Source: Candidatus Zixiibacteriota bacterium (GTDB lineage: Bacteria; Zixibacteria; MSB-5A5; CAIYYT01). From it: a stretch of DNA of 8,582 nucleotides. How positions within the stretch are numbered: position 1 is the first letter of the stretch; each line of letters starts with the position of its first letter. The translations under genes and the position numbers were made by a program. The notes beneath the pieces were generated by a model, which did no database searches, was not told the origin of the DNA, and saw only the letters and a program-made list of their open reading frames with translations. Below, one piece after another: positions 5,758 to 8,582 of the stretch. The DNA lies in contig CAUJJY010000048.1 of assembly GCA_963205155.1 (NCBI GenBank), forward strand, positions 1 through 8,582. Direction: 5' to 3'.

Positions 5758-5877
5758 GTCCGCACCGCCAATCTTGAGTGCGGTCCGTGCAAGGTCCCTT
5801 GTGCGGTCATTAGCAAAGCGTTCCTTGAACTGCACCCTCAACAAGCGTTTCAAGACGAGAGAGCCCGATGACCGCAC
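5758..5877. repeat. Four copies of an 8-base element GTGCGGTC forming nested inverted repeats
   Basis: GTGCGGTC occurs at 5778-5785 and 5801-5808; its complement GACCGCAC occurs at 5870-5877 and, with one mismatch (GTCCGCAC), at 5758-5765. CCGCAC 5760-5765 can pair with GTGCGG 5778-5783 over a 12-base loop. GTGCGGTCAT 5801-5810 pairs perfectly with ATGACCGCAC 5868-5877, and inside that loop CTTGAA 5824-5829 pairs with TTCAAG 5849-5854. CAAGG-TC-CCTTG at 5790-5801 is a further small hairpin. The block ends exactly where the exonuclease -35 box begins. It may be an operator cluster or a structured RNA; neither is proven. Confidence 0.5.
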
Positions 5878-5906
5878 TTGACCTCCAAGGCTCGATTGTT
5901 TATGGT
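5878..5906 (+). promoter_or_regulatory. Promoter abutting the exonuclease start codon
   Basis: TTGACC at 5878-5883, a 17-base spacer, TATGGT at 5901-5906 (two mismatches). Seven bases, GCCTGAC, lie between the -10 box and the ATG at 5914, so transcription would begin at or one base before the A. The -35 hexamer and spacer length equal those of the acetyltransferase promoter. Confidence 0.45.
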
Positions 5907-5913
5907 GCCTGAC

Positions 5914-6699
5914 ATGAAAACTATCAAGCTCGTCTCGTGGAACGTTAACGGAATCCGTGCTGTCGCCAAGAAAGGATTTCTTGAGTGGATGTCCACAGCC
6001 AATGCGGATGTCGTCTGCCTGCAGGAGACCAAAGCGGCGCCTGAACAATTGGCGGAATCGTTGACTCATGTCGACGGATATCAGTCCTACTTCTCATCTT
6101 CTATCGTGAAGAAGGGATATAGCGGCGTGGTGACATACACGCGGTTCACTCCCAGAGGGACAGCAAATGGTATGGGAGAGGCCATCTACGACAATGAGGG
6201 GCGAATCATAACCACGGAATTTTCCGACTTCACGTTGCTTAACGTCTATTTTCCCAATGGCAAAGCTTCGACGGAACGCTTGAAGTACAAGCTCGATTTT
6301 TACGAGTACTTTCATAGGCATGTCCAAGAGTTGGTCAGCAAAGGTCAGGGCGTGATCATTTGCGGTGATGTCAATACCGCTCATCAAGAAATCGACCTTG
6401 CGCGACCTAAAGAGAATGTCAAGATCTCCGGCTTTCTCCCGGAAGAGCGAGCCTGGATGGACCGGTTCTTTGCTTCCGGTTTTGTCGACACATTTCGAAT
6501 TTTCAACCAGGAGCGGGGCAACTACACCTGGTGGGATATGTTAACACGTGCGCGTGATCGTAATGTCGGCTGGCGCATTGACTATTTCTTCGTAAGCTCT
6601 AGCTTGGTTGATCGAGTCAAGCACGCCGCGATTCACCAAGAGGTGATGGGTTCTGATCACTGTCCAATCTCGCTGGAGATACTTTCAACGACAAAATAG
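5914..6699 (+). CDS. xth: Exonuclease III / AP endonuclease (ExoA/XthA family)
   Basis: 261 residues from the ATG at 5914, chosen because the family begins MK-[hydrophobic]-SWNVNGIRA just there and because the promoter fits this start. An in-frame ATG at 5902 (265 residues) has AAGG eleven bases upstream and cannot be excluded. The enzyme cuts DNA 5' of abasic sites in base excision repair and degrades 3' ends. The Mg-dependent active site is complete: N10 (SWNVNG), E38 (LQETK), Y112 (NVYFPNG), D152 and N154 (CGDVNTAH), D223 (GWRIDYFF), and D248-H249 (GSDHCPI). The TWWDMLTRARDRNVGWRIDY stretch is typical of ExoA-type enzymes. Length agrees with bacterial XthA/ExoA (about 250-270). It stands alone, with no Shine-Dalgarno sequence. 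Confidence 0.93.
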   Translation: MKTIKLVSWNVNGIRAVAKKGFLEWMSTANADVVCLQETKAAPEQLAESLTHVDGYQSYFSSSIVKKGYSGVVTYTRFTPRGTANGMGEAIYDNEGRIITTEFSDFTLLNVYFPNGKASTERLKYKLDFYEYFHRHVQELVSKGQGVIICGDVNTAHQEIDLARPKENVKISGFLPEERAWMDRFFASGFVDTFRIFNQERGNYTWWDMLTRARDRNVGWRIDYFFVSSSLVDRVKHAAIHQEVMGSDHCPISLEILSTTK

Positions 6700-6761
6700 C
6701 CGCAGCAATTCACCAAAATTCCCGCAACCTTTTTCCGAATAGCCCGTATTTGAAATCAAGT

Positions 6762-6774
6762 CGAATTCAATTCG
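6762..6774. repeat. Small palindrome next to the DUF2807 ribosome site
   Basis: CGAATTCAATTCG at 6762-6774 is a perfect 6+1+6 palindrome touching the GGGAG ribosome site at 6774-6778. A related CCGAAT at 6735-6740 pairs with ATTCGG at 6771-6776. It could be an operator or could mask the ribosome site in RNA. It may equally be chance in AT-rich DNA. Confidence 0.3.
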
Positions 6775-6786
6775 GGAGTATCCAGT

Positions 6787-7488
6787 ATGATTGCATTGAA
6801 GCTATTTTTCGCGTGTCTAATTGCCATTGGAACACTCTTCCCGTCGGACAGCGTTGTCGCTTCCGGGAAGAGATATTATCAACGTATCAGCAATGACCGC
6901 GATGCTGTCGAAGGATCAGGTGCGTTGATATCTCAAACCCGGACGACGGAACCGTTTCAGCGCATCGAAAGCAACCTTGCCGTCGATCTGAAGATTGAGG
7001 TCGGCAAGGCGCAAAGTATCGCCATTACCTTTGATGATAACCTGATTGATTTTATTCGCACTGAATCCGACGGGCGGACGCTCGTTATCGACTCCGATGA
7101 ATCCTTCTCAACACGGAACAACGTAAAAGTCGTCATAACAGTGCCGCAGCTCGACTTGGTCAATTCGGAAGGTTCCGGCACCATTGATATCTTCAATCTC
7201 GATTCCAAACGATTCCGCGCTATCATCTCCGGTTCGGGTGAATTGACGGCTAACGGTAAGGTAGACTTATTGGAAATCGAAATCAACGGATCTGGTGATG
7301 TCCGTACTGATGAGGTAGTCGCCCGGGAAGTAACCGTTTCGATTAACGGAAGCGGTTCAGCCGAAGTGAACGCCGTGGAAGTACTCGACGGCGAGATCAA
7401 TGGCAGCGGCGATATTCTCTATGTTGGCAAGCCGGACAATGTTCACAGTAGCGTGAACGGCAGCGGAACAATTCGCAAAAGAAAATAG
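6787..7488 (+). CDS. Exported DUF2807 (GIN domain) beta-helix protein
   Basis: 233 residues from the ATG at 6787, with GGGAG at 6774-6778 eight bases upstream. Residues 1-25 are a Sec signal peptide (LKLFFACLIAIGTLF, likely cleavage near VVA25). The body is a DUF2807 domain: after PFQRIESNLAVDLKIEVGKAQSI come repeating short strands with Gly-Ser-Gly turns at 129-131, 149-151, 168-170, 188-190, 206-208 and 225-227, spaced 17-20 residues, as in a right-handed beta-helix; a further GSG is at 43-45. Four of the turns read NGSG. Members are called putative autotransporter adhesin heads, but this one has no barrel or anchor and should be periplasmic or released. Function of the family is not established. 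A strong terminator lies about 80 bases downstream. Confidence 0.87.
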   Translation: MIALKLFFACLIAIGTLFPSDSVVASGKRYYQRISNDRDAVEGSGALISQTRTTEPFQRIESNLAVDLKIEVGKAQSIAITFDDNLIDFIRTESDGRTLVIDSDESFSTRNNVKVVITVPQLDLVNSEGSGTIDIFNLDSKRFRAIISGSGELTANGKVDLLEIEINGSGDVRTDEVVAREVTVSINGSGSAEVNAVEVLDGEINGSGDILYVGKPDNVHSSVNGSGTIRKRK

Positions 7489-7569
7489 CAATCGGCGGGA
7501 TCCCTGTCAGCCCGCTGAATTGCGAACGCCGACCCTGTAGGCGAAACTTGTGCATTTGCGCACGAGAAG

Positions 7570-7610
7570 AAAGACCGCAGTAGACACTCACTGCGGTCTT
7601 TTGTCTTTGT
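7570..7610 (+). terminator. Strong, probably bidirectional intrinsic terminator
   Basis: AAAGACCGCAGT (7570-7581) and ACTGCGGTCTTT (7590-7601) form a perfect 12-pair stem over AGACACTC, followed by TGTCTTTGT. The minus strand also has a pyrimidine-rich tail (TTTCTTCT), so it may stop both directions. It ends the DUF2807 transcript and insulates the YCII-sigma pair. Confidence 0.87.
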
Positions 7611-7652
7611 CGGGATCGAATTTCCACAAACGCTAAAATAGTCTGATTCGTC

Positions 7653-7679
7653 TGTCCAATTTTGTGGAGTTAAATCGTC
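7653..7679 (+). promoter_or_regulatory. Candidate ECF42-type promoter for the YCII-sigma operon
   Basis: TGTCCA at 7653-7658, a 17-base gap, CGTC at 7676-7679. As I recall, ECF42 sigma factors recognise TGTCGA at -35 and CG(A/T)C at -10 upstream of DGPF genes; this site has one mismatch in the first box and none in the second. The leader would be about 85 bases. The -35 box lies next to an inverted repeat half TTTGTGGA at 7661-7668. TGTCGG at 7608-7613 is a poorer alternative. Confidence 0.35.
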
Positions 7680-7771
7680 TAAAAATTGAAACACTGATTT
7701 TTGCCGGACGTTTGAGTATGGCCGAGAAGACGAGCCAGTAAACTATCAATTCAACAAATCGGAGGAATTCT

Positions 7772-8110
7772 ATGCCTGACTTCATGTTGCTGTTTCGTGG
7801 CGGAGAAGCAAAAACAAAGTCGCCGGAAGAAATGCAACAAATTGTCCAGCGGTACATTACGTGGGTCAAGCAACTGCGTACGCAGGGAAGTTTCAAAGCT
7901 GGAGACGAACTACAGCCAAACGGCCGCATTGTCAGATCAGACCACGGCTCTTTGACCGACGGGCCGTTTATTGAAACCAAGGACGCAGTTGGCGGCTATT
8001 TTCTTGTCGAAGCTGCTAACTACGACGAAGCGGTCGCAATTGCCAAGGCTAGTCCCAACCTCGAAAACGGCGGGACCGTAGAGGTCCGCCAAATCAGCGA
8101 CTACTCTTAG
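7772..8110 (+). CDS. YCII-related (DGPF domain) protein
   Basis: 112 residues from the ATG at 7772, with GGAGG at 7761-7765 six bases upstream, the best ribosome site of the right half. It is a single YCII-related dimeric alpha-beta barrel domain: strand MPDFMLLFRGG at 1-11, helix 17-38 (SPEEMQQIVQRYITWVKQLR), then the family's DGPF motif at 63-66 within LTDGPFIETKDAVGGYFLVE, and a final GGTVEVRQI strand. Proteins of this DGPF type typically lie beside, and are targets of, ECF sigma factors of group ECF42, exactly as here: the sigma gene starts 19 bases after this stop. Their biochemical function is unknown; some YCII relatives are small-molecule enzymes. Cytosolic. Confidence 0.9.
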   Translation: MPDFMLLFRGGEAKTKSPEEMQQIVQRYITWVKQLRTQGSFKAGDELQPNGRIVRSDHGSLTDGPFIETKDAVGGYFLVEAANYDEAVAIAKASPNLENGGTVEVRQISDYS

Positions 8111-8129
8111 CTTAATCGCGGTAACGAAA

Positions 8130-8582
8130 ATGACCGATCCACACACTCCAAATCGCCTTATCGATCAGCTGTTCAGACACTACTGGGGCAGGGCGGTTGC
8201 CGGCCTTGCTCGCCAGTTTGGCCTTGAGTTTCTGGACAATATTGAAGATGCCGTCCAAGAGAGTCTGCTGGCCGCATCAAAAAGCTGGCCGTTCCGAGGT
8301 ATACCGCAAAACCCCGAGGGTTGGCTTTACTCGGTTGCCCGCAATCGCCTGATCGACGATCTTCGCGGAATCCAGCGTGCGCGCAGCCAAAAGGCGATTA
8401 TTGACGACTCCGGCGAATTCTCCCAGTGGCAGGAAATCGACGATCCACAATTTCGGAATGAAATTTCCGACGACGTGTTGCGGATGATGGTGGTCTGTTG
8501 CGATCCGGAAATTAATATGGCGTCCCGTTGCGCGCTCACATTGCAGATTGTCTGCGGCTGCTGTACCATAGAAATAGCTTCT
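8130..8582 (+). CDS. ECF-type RNA polymerase sigma factor (ECF42/DGPF-associated, DUF6596 type), 5' part
   Basis: The frame is open from the ATG at 8130 to the window end, 151 residues without a stop; the gene is cut by the edge. The sigma region 2 is at about 10-80: IDQLFRHYWGRAVAGLARQF, EDAVQESLLAASKSWP with D40-A-V-Q-E44, then NPEGWLYSVARNRLIDDLRG at 61-80. After a linker, DDVLRMMVVCCDPEINMASR and ALTLQIVCGCCTIEIA (114-150) match the sigma region 4 start of this group, whose usual form is LLFTCCHPAL...ALTLRLVGGLTTAEIA. Full-length members continue for some 250 more residues with a DUF6596 C-terminal extension that takes the place of an anti-sigma factor; that part is outside the window. 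No strong ribosome site is seen; it is probably coupled to the YCII gene, 19 bases upstream. Autoregulation through 7653-7679 is possible. Confidence 0.9.
   Translation, partial: MTDPHTPNRLIDQLFRHYWGRAVAGLARQFGLEFLDNIEDAVQESLLAASKSWPFRGIPQNPEGWLYSVARNRLIDDLRGIQRARSQKAIIDDSGEFSQWQEIDDPQFRNEISDDVLRMMVVCCDPEINMASRCALTLQIVCGCCTIEIAS

Larger units (their letters stand above)
5481..5913. other. 433-base divergent intergenic region
   Basis: This lies between the desaturase (minus) and exonuclease (plus) starts. From left to right: about 120 bases of desaturase leader; an inverted repeat at 5583-5603; a candidate minus-strand -10 box TATTAT at 5614-5609; the doubled TTGACA at 5635-5640 and 5642-5647, without a well-spaced -10 box that I can find; an AT-rich stretch 5650-5750; a GC-richer structured stretch 5758-5877 with four copies of GTGCGGTC or its complement; and the exonuclease promoter at 5878-5906. 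Open frames at 5672-5881 (plus) and 5850-6032 (minus) have no ribosome site or recognisable content and I do not call them genes. Confidence 0.6.
7489..7771 (+). other. 283-base intergenic region before the YCII gene
   Basis: It holds weak nested pairings (TCGGCG 7492-7497 with CGCCGA 7527-7532; GCGGG 7495-7499 with CCCGC 7511-7515; GTGC 7550-7553 with GCAC 7560-7563), then the terminator at 7570-7610. Next comes an 8+8 inverted repeat TCCACAAA 7623-7630 / TTTGTGGA 7661-7668, and a candidate ECF promoter at 7653-7679. The rest shows nothing recognisable. Confidence 0.5.

Noticed and set aside
5672..5881. Plus-strand frame of 69 codons in the desaturase-exonuclease gap
   Set aside because: No ribosome site, no recognisable domain, and it runs through the GTGCGGTC repeat block into the exonuclease promoter.
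7489..7563. Structured RNA or riboswitch after the DUF2807 gene
   Set aside because: Pairings are short and mutually exclusive, and I see no known riboswitch core; the true terminator lies further on at 7570.

Overview
The window looks like ordinary chromosome of an environmental, probably Gram-negative bacterium with roughly 50% GC. Four proteins carry Sec-type signal peptides, and there is a membrane fatty acid desaturase, a DUF2807 surface-type protein and an ECF sigma factor of the DGPF-associated (ECF42-like) type. This combination is seen in poorly cultured phyla of the FCB/Zixibacteria/Gemmatimonadota/Acidobacteriota sort, but nothing here fixes the phylum and I hold that loosely. I saw no rRNA, tRNA, CRISPR array, transposase or integrase.

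Left part (1-2266): the 3' end of a MmcQ/YjbR-family gene converges on a complete D-cysteine desulfhydrase/ACC-deaminase-family gene on the minus strand. Rightward from it come a small amphi-Trp protein and a GNAT acetyltransferase. Middle (2327-3945): three same-strand genes for exported proteins, namely a permuted papain-like (YiiX/C92) hydrolase and two small cysteine-rich secreted proteins that share a CC-x-PC-[ND]-P core and repeated CxxxC spacing. A strong intrinsic terminator closes the group. Then on the minus strand (5480 down to 3986) an acyl-lipid fatty acid desaturase is followed by a small stand-alone DUF4157 (eCIS-core) HELTH protein. Right part, plus strand: exonuclease III/AP endonuclease, a secreted DUF2807 protein with six regularly spaced GSG turns in its C-terminal half, a strong terminator, then a YCII/DGPF protein and an ECF sigma factor cut by the window edge.

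Most interesting items: (1) the pair of cysteine-rich exported proteins behind a papain-like hydrolase, which I cannot assign to a known family; (2) near-consensus sigma70-type promoters placed so that predicted transcription starts on, or within a base of, the A of the ATG for the desulfhydrase, acetyltransferase and exonuclease genes, all of which lack a Shine-Dalgarno sequence, while most other genes here have good ones; (3) a structured non-coding stretch at 5758-5877 with four copies of an 8-base element; (4) a TGTCCA-N17-CGTC candidate promoter ahead of the DGPF-sigma pair that resembles the ECF42 target motif as I remember it. Functions are inferred from sequence pattern alone; no search was run.
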